NCBI GenBank assembly: GCA_016714465.1 | Contig: JADKDT010000010.1 | Span: 1 to 64,000 of the forward strand | Source of the DNA: Candidatus Brachythrix odensensis | Lineage (GTDB): Bacteria; Chloroflexota; Anaerolineae; J036; Brachytrichaceae | DNA: 64,000 bases | Direction: 5' to 3' | Shown: piece by piece, positions 10,827 to 19,107 of the stretch | Numbering within the stretch: the stretch's first letter is position 1 | How the letters are laid out: each line of letters opens with the position of its first letter | Position numbers and translations under genes: made by a program | The notes under the pieces: generated by a model | Seen by the model: the letters and a program-made list of their open reading frames with translations, nothing else | What the model was told of the DNA's origin: nothing | Database searches by the model: none

Positions 10827-12314
10827 TTAGCCCGTTACGTCCCCGCGCACAAACGCGGCGAGGTCCTTCTTTTGGGCGGCCAGCGAGGGCACATGGATAT
10901 ACATCACGTGCCCCGCCTCGTAGTAGCGCATGCTGACGTTTCCCTGCAGACTCGGATCCAGCCCCAGATGATTGAAGGTGCGCTCGGTCGCCAGATACGG
11001 CGTGGCCAGGTCGTAGTAGCCGTTGGCAACCAGCACCTTCAGATGCGGGTTGACCGTCATCGCTTTTCGGAGCGTCTCCGACACGTTCAGATAGCGGTTG
11101 TCTTCGCTGTACTTCCACGGCCAGACCCGGGGATTGAGAATCTCGTAGGGCAGATCGCTCTCGAACTTGAGCTCGCGCCGGACATAGTCGTTGAAGCCCG
11201 CGGTGTAGGGCCCCATGATGTTGGTCAGGCTGGGGTCGTACTCATGGGATTCGCCGGCGGCGTCGCTGTCGATGCCGGTGAAACGGCTGTCCAACCGGCC
11301 GACGGTGCGGCGCTGATCGCGCAGCAGCTCTTTGCAGAAACGGTGAATCTCGATTCGGAGGTTGGCTCGGTCGATCCACTCGGCGCTGAGCCCGGTCAAC
11401 TCCGCGAGCCGGCCGGCGATCCGCGCGCGCTCTTCGGCCGACAGCCCCGATCCGCGCATCAGCGCGCTGGCGTACTCGCCCTGGGCGAATCCCTCGGCCT
11501 CGCGCAGCGCTGCGCGCAAATCAGTTTGCAGCCGGGCCGGCAGCCGCTTGTGATACCAGGCCGTGGCGGTGTAGGTCGGCAGAAAGAGCGCGTAGGGCAG
11601 GTCGTTGCCAGGGGTAAACGACGCCGTCTGAAAATCCAGGATCGACGAAATGAGCATGATCCCGTTCAGGAACAACCCGTGCCGGTCCTGCAAGTAGCCA
11701 CTCAGACCGGCCGCGCGAGTCGTGCCGTAGCTCTCACCGATCAGAAATTTGGGGGATGGCCAACGCAGATAGCGCGTGGTGTACAGCCGGATGAAGTCGC
11801 CGACGGTCTCGATGTCGCGCTTGAAGGTGTGGAAGTCGCGGGGTTTCTCGCCGGGCACGGCCCGGCTGAAACCCGTGCTGACTGGGTCGATGAAGACCAG
11901 ATCGGTCTCATCGAGGAGCGAGTGCGGGTTGGCGCTGAGTTGATATGGTGGCGGCGGCAGGCCGCCGATCTCGTCCATCGCCGCCCGGCGCGGGCCGAGC
12001 AGGCCAAGGTGCAGCCAGACCGAAGAAGATCCCGGCCCGCCGTTGAACGAAAACGTGATCGGCCGGCGGGCGACGTCCTCGACGCCATCACGAGTGTATG
12101 CGACGAAGAAGAAGGCCGCCCTCGCCTTCTCGCCCTCGCTCGCGCCCTCCTTCTCGGCTTCCTCGCGCAACACCAGCGTGCCGGTAGTGGCGGTGTAGGC
12201 GATCTCCTGTCCGCCGATGGTCGCGGTGTGGTGAGTGACGACGATGTTATCGGTGGGTTCTTTGGGCTTGGTCTCGGCCGCGTCGGCATTTTTGTCTGGA
12301 GTTGGATTGGTCAT
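10827..12314 (-). CDS. Serine carboxypeptidase, family S10
   Basis: 495 residues from ATG 12314. Upstream in-frame codons overlap the GNAT gene and look non-coding. S10 hallmarks are the oxyanion NGGPGSSS loop (residues 91-98), VFIDPVSTGFS, the nucleophile GESYG (Ser195), an Asp in NGYYDLATP (about 435) and the His in EAGHVMYIH (about 469). These enzymes remove C-terminal residues at acidic pH. No signal peptide is visible; the N-terminus is acidic and hydrophilic (TPDKNADAAETKPKEP), so it may stay in the cytoplasm, which is unusual for S10 but seen in bacterial members of this subgroup. Confidence 0.88.
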   Translation of the reverse strand: MTNPTPDKNADAAETKPKEPTDNIVVTHHTATIGGQEIAYTATTGTLVLREEAEKEGASEGEKARAAFFFVAYTRDGVEDVARRPITFSFNGGPGSSSVWLHLGLLGPRRAAMDEIGGLPPPPYQLSANPHSLLDETDLVFIDPVSTGFSRAVPGEKPRDFHTFKRDIETVGDFIRLYTTRYLRWPSPKFLIGESYGTTRAAGLSGYLQDRHGLFLNGIMLISSILDFQTASFTPGNDLPYALFLPTYTATAWYHKRLPARLQTDLRAALREAEGFAQGEYASALMRGSGLSAEERARIAGRLAELTGLSAEWIDRANLRIEIHRFCKELLRDQRRTVGRLDSRFTGIDSDAAGESHEYDPSLTNIMGPYTAGFNDYVRRELKFESDLPYEILNPRVWPWKYSEDNRYLNVSETLRKAMTVNPHLKVLVANGYYDLATPYLATERTFNHLGLDPSLQGNVSMRYYEAGHVMYIHVPSLAAQKKDLAAFVRGDVTG

Positions 12315-12339
12315 GGGGATGGGTCTCCGGCCACGCGCG

Positions 12340-13474
12340 CTACAGCGCGCGGTGATACATACGGTGGGTTTTGTAAAAGTCGATCCCGAGGTCGCGCAGC
12401 TCGCGCTGCATCCTTGAATTCTCGACGCCGACCTGGACGCAATCGGCATGGGCGAACCCGCCCTCGATTACGCTCTTGCGCATCTCGTCAAACAGGATGG
12501 CCGTTCCGCCCATCCCGCGATACTTCTCGCTGATGCCGGCCCCGTTGATGTTCACCCAGCGGGTGCGCTTGAACTCGAGCAGGAAGTCGGCCCAGCCCAA
12601 CGGGAACAGCCGACCTCTCGTCCGCTGGCAGGCGGCCGAGACATCGGGATAGGCCAGCAGAAAACCGACCGGGTCATCGTCCTTCATGACGATCTTGATC
12701 AGCTTTGGGTCGGCGAACCAGGCGATCTGATCGGCCATGGTCCTGACCTCGTCTGCGTTGAGCGGTGTGTTGCCGATCGTCTCGCTCAAAGCCTCGTTGT
12801 AGAGCCGGAGCAGGGCGGGGACCGCATGCTGGCGGAGCTCGCTTCGCCGGGTATATCGGGCGATCCGCAACCCGCGGCGCTGTTTGACCCGTTCGGCCAA
12901 CCGGCTGATCTGCTCGAATCTTGGCGCATTCAGCGCCCGCGGATTGAGATAGCCGGAGACGATATCACCGTCGGTCTCGAAGCCGGCTGCCGCAACAAGC
13001 GTGTCGTAGTAGGCCGGGTTATACGGAATGCCAAACGCGGGTCGATGTTCGGCGCCCTTGATCAGCAGACCGAGACCATCCAGGGCGGTGAAGCCTTTCG
13101 GGCCGATGATCTTGCTCAGCCCACGCGCCCGCGCCCACGCGAAAGCAGCATCCAAATAACGCCCGCGCGGCGGCTGGATCATCCACGCATTCAAACAGGA
13201 AGAAGAAGGCGGTGCGCTCGTGGTTGTATTCGTTGTAATGGGCGTTGTCCAATGCCGCGATCCGGCCGACGACGTTATTGCCCTGGCGGGCGAGAAAGAA
13301 GGCTGCGTCGGAATGGCGGTAGTAAGGGTGCTTTTTGCGGTCGAGCATTCGGGCTGAGTCGCCGGCCAGGGGCGGCACCCACTGCGGGGTGTCGCGATAC
13401 AGCCGAAACGGCAGCTCGAGGAATGCGCGGACTTGACCGCGGTCCGCGGTGTCGATCTTGAGGATCGTCGTCAT
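12340..13474 (-). pseudogene. GNAT-like N-acetyltransferase family protein, one frameshift
   Basis: The N-terminal part (LPFRLYRDTPQWVPPL, RQGNNVVGRIAAL, NEYNHERTAFFFLFE) and the C-terminal part (LSKIIGPKGFTALDG, NPAYYDTLVAAAGFE, KYRGMGGTAILFDEM) belong to one widespread family of about 375 residues with two GNAT folds and no known substrate. The frames join near 13185-13200 after a one-base indel; the remainder is intact. The ATG at 13474 gives the family's usual start, and TAGAAT lies 14 bases upstream. The gene ends 25 bases before the S10 peptidase start on the same strand. Function beyond probable acyl transfer cannot be stated. Confidence 0.75.
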
Positions 13475-13503
13475 CTGGCGTGGCCGGAATTCTAGCCGGG
13501 CGC

Positions 13504-13587
13504 GGGATCTATCCGCAGATTACGCAGATTTCCGCCGATTTCGATACAAAAAGGAATCGGCGGAAATCAGCGCAATCGGTGGACAAA
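13504..13587. repeat. Direct repeat with internal hairpin, copy 1
   Basis: 84 bp beginning GGGATCTATCCGCAG, with arms TTTCCGCCGATTTC and GGAATCGGCGGAAAT that fold back on each other. It is AT-richer than its surroundings. A second copy follows 48 bp downstream. Confidence 0.88.
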
Positions 13588-13635
13588 AAAGTCAGAGCCC
13601 GTTCCGACCTCTCAGGGTCCGATCGATCAAATCAA

Positions 13636-13717
13636 GGGATCTATCCGCAGATTTCGCAGATTTCCGCCGATTTCAATGGAAAAGGAAATCGGCGGAAATG
13701 CGAAATCTGCGGACAAA
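13636..13717. repeat. Direct repeat with internal hairpin, copy 2
   Basis: 82 bp, about 80 percent identical to copy 1 and with the longer fold (GCAGATTTCGCAGATTTCCG against its complement ending in TCTGC). It ends eight bases before the stop of the minus-strand MFS gene. Confidence 0.88.
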
Positions 13718-13724
13718 GAATCCC

Positions 13725-14898
13725 CTACTTGCACAACCGTAGGGCCGCGAGAATCCCCAGCACAAGCGCCGCGATGCAACATGCCACCACGCCCGCCCAG
13801 CCGTAGGCCTGCCAGGCCAGCCCGGGCAGGAAAGAACCGAGCGTTGCGCCGAGGTAGTAGAAGGTGAGATACAACGCGCTGGCGCCGCCTTTGGCCGTCT
13901 CGGCCGTGGCCTGGACATAGGCCGGGGCCGTTGACTGGGCGGTGAACATGCCCAGGCACAACACGATCGTGCCCAGCGCGATCGCTGGAATAACGGCGAT
14001 CAGCGAAATGAGAATGCCGAGGCCGGCGATCGCCATGCCGGCGAGCATGAGCGTGCGGCGCGGGATGCGCGCGCTCAGCCGGCCGGCGACCGGCGCGGTA
14101 AATACGCCGGCAATGTAGACGACGTAGGCGCCGGATACCAGGGCCTGGGGCAGGCTGAAGGGCGGGGCGGTCAGGTAGTAGGGCAGGTAGGTGAAGGTGC
14201 CGATGAAGGCAAAAAACACGCAGCCGCCGACCAGAAACGCGCCCAGCAGCTTCTTGTTGCCGAGGTGTAGAAACATGTCGCGCTGGGCGCGGCTCATCCC
14301 GCTCTGGCCCGAGGTCGCCTGTTCGGGCAATACCCGCGACATCAGGACTGCCGTCAGGGCGGTAACGACCGCAAAAGATGAAGGGCGCGTGCCAGCTCGT
14401 CACCGAGGCGATCAGGCCGCTCAGCACGCGACCGGTCATGCCCCCGACCACCGTGGCCCCGATGTAGTTGCCGACGACGCGTCCGACATCACCGGGCTGG
14501 AATTCGGCCCCGATGTAAGTCACCGCCACGCTGGCGACGCCCGGCAGCAAGAGACCCTGCATCGCCCGAAAGACGAGAAATAGCGGGAAGTTCGGCGCGA
14601 TCGCGCACAGAAAAGTGGGGATCGCCAACAATCCGCAACTCGCCACCATGACCTGCTTTGTGCCCAGCGTGTCGGTCAACGGGCCGAAGAAGCTGGAGGC
14701 GATCGCAACGGCCAACACGGCCAGCGATACCGATAGGGCCGCGATCGCTGGCGGAATGCCATACTCCGCCGACAGGGTCGGCAGGATGGGCTGCGGGATG
14801 TACATCACGCTGTAGATCGCGATGCCGGCGAAGTACAGCACCAGTGCGACGACGCGGGTCGACGGGCGCGGTCGGGATGCGGCGGAAATGGCGCTCAC
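13725..14898 (-). pseudogene. MFS transporter (arabinose-efflux/YnfM-like), one frameshift
   Basis: The N-terminal half has YFAGIAIYSVMYIPQPILP as TM1, FFGPLTDTLGTKQVMV as motif A, and FRAMQGLLLPGVASVAVTYI. The C-terminal half (FLVGGCVFFAFIGTFTYLP, VAGRLSARIPRRTLM, YYLGATLGSFLPGLAW) is in another frame. The junction lies near 14370-14385, in the central loop. The rejoined protein would have about 390 residues and 12 TMs. GTG 14898 (VSAISAASRPRP) is chosen because longer readings run antisense through the tautomerase gene. It is transcribed divergently from that gene with 42 bp between them. The exported substrate is unknown. Confidence 0.8.
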
Positions 14899-14922
14899 AA
14901 CTGTCTGGGTTCTAACACAGTT
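14899..14922. promoter_or_regulatory. Inverted repeat in divergent promoter region
   Basis: AACTGT, 12 bases, ACAGTT. It fills half of the 42-bp gap between the MFS and tautomerase starts. A possible operator; the short arms make chance occurrence plausible. Confidence 0.35.
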
Positions 14923-14940
14923 CGGTGGCACAATCGGTCC

Positions 14941-15306
14941 ATGCCCATCCTCTTTGTCGATCTCGTCGTGCGCCCCGGCGAGCGCGCCCCCGCTTCCGCC
15001 GCCAGCGTCCTTGCCGACCAGGCTGGCCGACTGTATGGTTCCGGCCCTGGCGATACCTGGGTTGTCGTGCGGGAGATCCCGGCCAGCGGGTATGCCGAGA
15101 ATGACTCGCCGGAGGGCGTCTACTTTCCGGTCTTCGTGCATGTCCTGCGGATGCAGCTTCCGGATACCCTGGTGCTGATATCAGAGGCGGCCCGTCTGGC
15201 GGAGATGGCCGGGCTGGCCCTGGGTCGCCCGGCCGACAACGTCCACATCATCTTCGAACCGTCGGGTGGTGGGCGCGTTGCGTTTGGCGGCCGCCTGCGG
15301 GGGTGA
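14941..15306 (+). CDS. Tautomerase (4-OT/MIF superfamily) protein
   Basis: 121 residues. The protein starts Met-Pro, and Pro2 (Pro1 after Met removal) is the catalytic base of this superfamily. The sequence PILFVDLVVRPGE followed by a helix, TWVVVREIPASGYAEN and the C-terminal VHIIFEPSGGGRVAFGG fit a double-length tautomerase subunit with two beta-alpha-beta units. The physiological substrate cannot be deduced. It is divergent from the MFS exporter. CACAAT at 14929-14934 is followed by six bases and the ATG, so the mRNA may be leaderless. A GCGAAGC-core hairpin starts 11 bases after the stop codon. Confidence 0.72.
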   Translation: MPILFVDLVVRPGERAPASAASVLADQAGRLYGSGPGDTWVVVREIPASGYAENDSPEGVYFPVFVHVLRMQLPDTLVLISEAARLAEMAGLALGRPADNVHIIFEPSGGGRVAFGGRLRG

Positions 15307-15316
15307 AGCTCTCCGG

Positions 15317-15357
15317 ATGACTCAATATGCCCGGCGAAGCCGGGCATATTGAGTCAT
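15317..15357. repeat. 41-bp perfect hairpin, GCGAAGC core
   Basis: ATGACTCAATATGCCCGGC and its complement around GAA. It lies between the tautomerase stop and hom, and its last base begins the TACAAT box in front of hom. Confidence 0.88.
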
Positions 15358-15367
15358 ACAATAAGCC

Positions 15368-16395
15368 ATGAAATCTCATCGCCTCTTCCTCGCTGGCTTC
15401 GGCAACGTAAACCGCAGCCTGGTCAAGATTCTGATCTCGCAGGCTGCTGTGCTCCGCGAGCGCCATCAATTGGCCTTTGTCGTGGTCGGCGTGGCCGACT
15501 CGGCCGGCAGCCGCTGACCCAACCGGACTGCCGCTCGAGGCGCTACTGGCCTTGAAGCGAAGGTCGGAGTGTGGGCGAGCTCCCAGGCGCGGGTCGGCCC
15601 GGCGTGACCGCCCTGACGCTCGCCCGCGAGATCGACTACGACGTCCTGATGGAAGCGACGCCGGTCAATCTCAAGACCGCCCAGCCTGGCCTCGATATCA
15701 GCCTGGCTGCGCTCGAGCGCGGACGGCATGCCGTCCTGGCCAACAAGGGCCCGCTCGCGCTCGCGTTCGCGCGACTCGCGACTTTGGGCGATCTCGATGG
15801 CGCGCCCGGGCGGCCGCAGTTGCGCTTCAGCGCCAGTGGGCGGCTCCTTGCCGACCATCAATGTCGGACGGCGCGACTTGATTGGCGCCCGAATTCAGCG
15901 GGTCGAGGCGATCCTCAACGGCACATCCCAGGGCATCCTGCGCATGATGGAGGAAGGCATCCCATATGCCGAGGCGCTGGCCGAAATGCAGCGGCGCGGG
16001 CTGGAGACCGACCCCCTCGCTCGATGTCGAGGCTGGGACGCGGCCAACAAACTGGTCATCATCGCCAACGCCGTGCGCGCCGGCCAACTACGCTCAAGGA
16101 CGTCTCGGTTGAGGGGATCCTGGGTTTGACCGCGGCCGATCTCACGGCCGCTCAGGCACGTGGCGAGCGGATCGTGTTGCGCTGTCTGGCCGAACGCGCG
16201 GGCGAGGATTTTGTCTTCAGCGTGAAGCCGACAGCGTTGCCTCAATCGCATCCGCTGGCCCGGATGGGGGGCGACGAGATGGGGGTGGTTTACGAGACCG
16301 ACATCACCGGCCGGCAGACGCTCGCGACGATGGAGCGCGATCCGATCCCGACCGCAAGCGCCATGCTGCGGGATGCTGTCGACATTCTGATGTAG
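15368..16395 (+). pseudogene. hom: Homoserine dehydrogenase, at least five indels
   Basis: The start MKSHRLFLAGFGNVNRSLVK carries the NAD(P)-binding GxGxxx loop (GFGNVNR). Downstream frames contain EATPVNL, RHAVLANKGPLALAF, PTINVGRRDLIGARIQRVE, AILNGTSQGILRMM, GWDAANKLVIIAN and SVEGILGLTAADL, all homoserine dehydrogenase blocks in correct order. The frame changes near 15510, 15565, 15835, 16015-16030 and 16085. Total length (1,028 bp, about 343 codons) equals the short, ACT-less form of the enzyme, so nothing is missing. It would reduce aspartate semialdehyde to homoserine for Thr/Met synthesis. TACAAT at 15357-15362 lies five bases before the ATG. Confidence 0.85.
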
Positions 16396-16397
16396 TC

Positions 16398-16440
16398 CAA
16401 AGGCAACACGCCCCGGCGAAGCCGGGGCGTGTTGCCTTTG
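16398..16440. terminator. Hairpin between convergent hom and sufD, GCGAAGC core
   Basis: CAAAGGCAACACGCCCCGGC and its perfect complement around GAA. It sits two bases after the hom stop and six before the sufD stop, so it could serve both genes. Confidence 0.75.
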
Positions 16441-16446
16441 AAAAAC

Positions 16447-17520
16447 CTAGCCGATCTTTAGTCCGATTTCGTCAATCAGCCGCTCGCGGGTCTCGGCGAG
16501 CGGGATACGCTCGATGACCGGGGCGAAGAAGCCCTCGACCACCAGCCGGCGCGCTTCCTGGACCCGGATGTTGCCGCGCCAGACCGTGCGCGCGTCGTCG
16601 CGCAGGGCCGACTTGTAGAGCAGGTCGCTCTTGCAGTGCCCGGCGATGTGATTCTGCTGGGTGTCGTAGTGGAACTGCTGGCGCTTGTCGGCGAAGTAGA
16701 CCCCGCTCAGCAACGCGATGCTGCGCTCGCCAAGCATGTCGGCCTCGATGAAGCTCTTGGTGAAGCGCGCCCCGATCCCGCCCATCACCCAGTGCAGGGT
16801 CGCGTCGGCGCCGGTGCGGGCCCGCTCGGTGGTGAAGTTCCACACGTTGCGGCCCCAGTCCTGGATGTTGACGTAATCGAGCTGGGCCCCGTCCTTGACG
16901 ATGATCTCGACCGCGTTGTTGACCAGCGCGGGCTCGGTCCCTGGCGCGCCATCGCTGCGGAACTCTTCGATGAAGGTCGCCTTTGCGCCTTTCTCCAGAA
17001 TAATCAGGGTGTGATTAAAGGCCGAGCGCTCCGCGCCGTCGAGCAGGCTGGTCACTCGGACGGGCTCCTCAATCTGGACGCCCTTAGGGACGTAGAGGAT
17101 CGCGCCGCTGTTCATGAAGACGCCGTGCAGCGCGGCGAAGAAGCCGTCGCCCAATTTGACGCACTCGCTCATCAGATAGGCGTCGAGCAGGTCGCTGTGA
17201 TTGGCGATCGCGTCGGCCATGGAGACGAAGACCACGCCTTCGGGCAGCACGCCTGAGGTCAGTTCGTTGCGCGCGCCGATGGCGCCGGGTTTGACCGCCG
17301 CAATCAGGGCGTCAAGCTTGAGCGCCGACAGATCGACCCGCCGCCAGTTCTCATCCCAGCGATTGGGGGGAGGCGTGTCGCGAAAGACGCGCAGGGCCTC
17401 GAGGCGCCGGGCGGTCATCGCCGCCGGCTCGCCGCGGGCGGCCGAGAAGGCCTCGACGGCCTCGCGGCTGAGGTCCCCGGTCTTGACGACCGGAGTGGGT
17501 TTGAGGTTCACAATTGCCAT
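16447..17520 (-). CDS. sufD: Fe-S assembly protein SufD with internal deletion
   Basis: 357 residues from ATG 17520 (MAIVNLKPTPVV), whereas SufD is normally about 420-450. The N-terminal domain and most of the beta-helix are intact (GVFMNSGAILYVPKGVQIEEP, NNAVEIIVKDGAQLDYVNIQ, SDLLYKSALRD, VWRGNIRV). Residue 320 then joins directly to EARRLVVEGFFAPVIERIP. The segment normally between them, about 60-66 residues with the CTHGA motif (catalytic His of E. coli SufD) and the LFYLMSRG helix, is absent without a frame change. SufB in this operon keeps its equivalent. SufD supports SufBC2D scaffold assembly and iron entry. The deletion may be real or an assembly loss. Confidence 0.85.
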   Translation of the reverse strand: MAIVNLKPTPVVKTGDLSREAVEAFSAARGEPAAMTARRLEALRVFRDTPPPNRWDENWRRVDLSALKLDALIAAVKPGAIGARNELTSGVLPEGVVFVSMADAIANHSDLLDAYLMSECVKLGDGFFAALHGVFMNSGAILYVPKGVQIEEPVRVTSLLDGAERSAFNHTLIILEKGAKATFIEEFRSDGAPGTEPALVNNAVEIIVKDGAQLDYVNIQDWGRNVWNFTTERARTGADATLHWVMGGIGARFTKSFIEADMLGERSIALLSGVYFADKRQQFHYDTQQNHIAGHCKSDLLYKSALRDDARTVWRGNIRVQEARRLVVEGFFAPVIERIPLAETRERLIDEIGLKIG

Positions 17521-17546
17521 TACTTCGATTCCCGAATCCATTCCCA

Positions 17547-17577
17547 GAAGCGCTGCCCCTGCGCAGCGGGCAGCTTC
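17547..17577. repeat. Hairpin between sufB and sufD
   Basis: On the minus strand GAAGCTGCCC pairs with GGGCAGCGCTTC (two-base bulge) around a nine-base loop, upstream of the sufD start. Confidence 0.5.
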
Positions 17578-17586
17578 AAATGCCTT

Positions 17587-19002
17587 CTAGCCGACCGTGC
17601 CTTCCATCTGTAGCGCGATAAGGCGGTTCATCTCGACCGCGTATTCCATCGGCAGTTCCTTGACCATGGGCTCGATAAAGCCCGAGACCACCATGGTGCT
17701 GGCTTCTTCTTCGCTCAGGCCGCGGCTCATCGCGTAGAAGAGCTGTTCCTCGCCGATCTTGCTGACCGAGGCCTCATGGCCGATGGTCACGTCCTCGTTG
17801 TCGACCTCAATATACGGATAAGTGTCGCTCCGGCTCTCGGGATCGAGCAGCAGGGCGTCGCAGACCACGCTGCTGCGCGCGCCGGTCGCGTTCTTGTAGA
17901 CCTTGAGCAGGCCGCGGTAGCTGGTGCGCCCGCCGTCCTTGCTGATCGACTTGCTGACGATCTTGCTGGTCGTATTCGGCGCGGCATGGACGACCTTGCC
18001 GCCCGCGTCCTGATGCTGGCCCTTGCCGGCGAAGGCGATCGACAGAATCTCGCCGTGCGCGCCCTCTTCCATCAGATAAACAGCCGGGTACTTCATGGTC
18101 AGTTTGCTGCCCAGGTTGCCGTCGACCCACTCCATCGTTGCGTCGCGCATGGCGACCGCGCGCTTGGTGACCAGGTTGTAGACGTTGGTGCTCCAGTTCT
18201 GGATGGTTGTGTAGCGGCAGCGCCCGCCTTTCTTGACGATGATCTCGACCACGGCGCTGTGCAGCGAGTCGCTCGAGTAGATCGGGGCGGTGCAGCCTTC
18301 AACGTAGTGCACCTGAGCGCCCTCGTCGACGATGATGAGTGTGCGCTCGAATTGGCCGACGTTCTTGGCGTTGATCCGGAAGTAGGCCTGCAGGGGCAGG
18401 TCGATCTTGACCCCTTTGGGGACATAGATGAACGACCCACCGGACCAGACCGCGCTGTTCAGGGCGGCGAACTTGTTGTCGTTGTAGGGGATGATGGTCC
18501 CAAAGTACTCCCGAAAGAGCTCGGGGTGCTCGCGCAGCGCGCTGTCGGTGTCAGTGAAGATCACGCCCTTGTCGGCCAGGTCCTTGGCCAGGTTGTGATA
18601 GATCACCTCTGATTCGTACTGCGCGCCCACGCCGGCAAGATATTTCTTCTCGGCCTCGGGAATGCCCAGGCGATCATAGGTATCCTTGATCTCCTTGGGC
18701 AGGTCATCCCACGTGGCGGCCTGGCCGTCGGTGGGTTTGATGTAATAGAAGATGCTGTCGAAATCGATGCTGTGCAGCACCTCGCTGCCCCAGTTCGGCA
18801 TCGGCCGGCCTTCGAACTCGGCCAGCGACTTCAGGCGGAAGTCGAGCATCCACTGGGGCTCTTTCTTCATTCGCGAGATATCGCGCACCACGTCGGCGTC
18901 CAGCCCGCGCCGGCTCTTGAAAACGTTATTTTCCGGCTCATTGAAGCCGTACTTCTCGAGATACTCGTCGTTGACGGTGACGTTGGATCGCTCTTGTGTC
19001 AT
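17587..19002 (-). CDS. sufB: Fe-S cluster assembly scaffold SufB
   Basis: 471 residues, the usual length. Recognisable blocks are YEKYGFNEPE-like NEYLEKYGFNEPENNVF, RRGLDADVVRDISRMKKEP, GSFIYVPKGVKIDLPLQAYFRIN, VHYVEGCTAPIYSSDSLH, RYTTIQNWSTNVYNLVTKR and the C-terminal EEQLFYAMSRGLSEEEAS. SufB forms the SufBC2D scaffold on which nascent 4Fe-4S clusters are built, receiving sulfur on a conserved cysteine. It lies between sufC upstream and sufD downstream on the minus strand. No sufS, sufU or sufE is in the window, so the sulfur donor must lie elsewhere. Confidence 0.96.
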   Translation of the reverse strand: MTQERSNVTVNDEYLEKYGFNEPENNVFKSRRGLDADVVRDISRMKKEPQWMLDFRLKSLAEFEGRPMPNWGSEVLHSIDFDSIFYYIKPTDGQAATWDDLPKEIKDTYDRLGIPEAEKKYLAGVGAQYESEVIYHNLAKDLADKGVIFTDTDSALREHPELFREYFGTIIPYNDNKFAALNSAVWSGGSFIYVPKGVKIDLPLQAYFRINAKNVGQFERTLIIVDEGAQVHYVEGCTAPIYSSDSLHSAVVEIIVKKGGRCRYTTIQNWSTNVYNLVTKRAVAMRDATMEWVDGNLGSKLTMKYPAVYLMEEGAHGEILSIAFAGKGQHQDAGGKVVHAAPNTTSKIVSKSISKDGGRTSYRGLLKVYKNATGARSSVVCDALLLDPESRSDTYPYIEVDNEDVTIGHEASVSKIGEEQLFYAMSRGLSEEEASTMVVSGFIEPMVKELPMEYAVEMNRLIALQMEGTVG

Positions 19003-19025
19003 TCTTGCCCCGATTTACGTTTTCG

Positions 19026-19107
19026 TTGGTAAGGTTGATAACGTTGGTAACGTTGCTCGGTTGTGAGCCTCTTTAACGTTAACAACCTTAATCTCCAACC
19101 TTACCAA
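19026..19107. repeat. AT-rich imperfect inverted repeat between sufC and sufB
   Basis: TTGGTAAGGTTG and CAACCTTACCAA form perfect 12-base outer arms; inside are GTTGGTAACGTT and AACGTTAACAAC. The repeat overlaps the last codons of sufC. Its composition is far more AT-rich than the operon. Confidence 0.75.

Noticed and set aside
12315..12449. A 45-residue N-terminal extension of the S10 peptidase
   Set aside because: It overlaps the GNAT coding end, is Arg/Ser/Cys-rich and not peptidase-like; ATG 12314 gives a sensible start.
10809..12533. A 574-codon frame antisense to the S10 peptidase
   Set aside because: The S10 frame has the full catalytic triad; the antisense frame runs through the hairpin and into the GNAT gene.
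14899..15141. An 81-residue extension of the second MFS protein
   Set aside because: It runs antisense through the tautomerase gene and is hydrophilic and family-unlike; GTG 14898 fits the MFS start.
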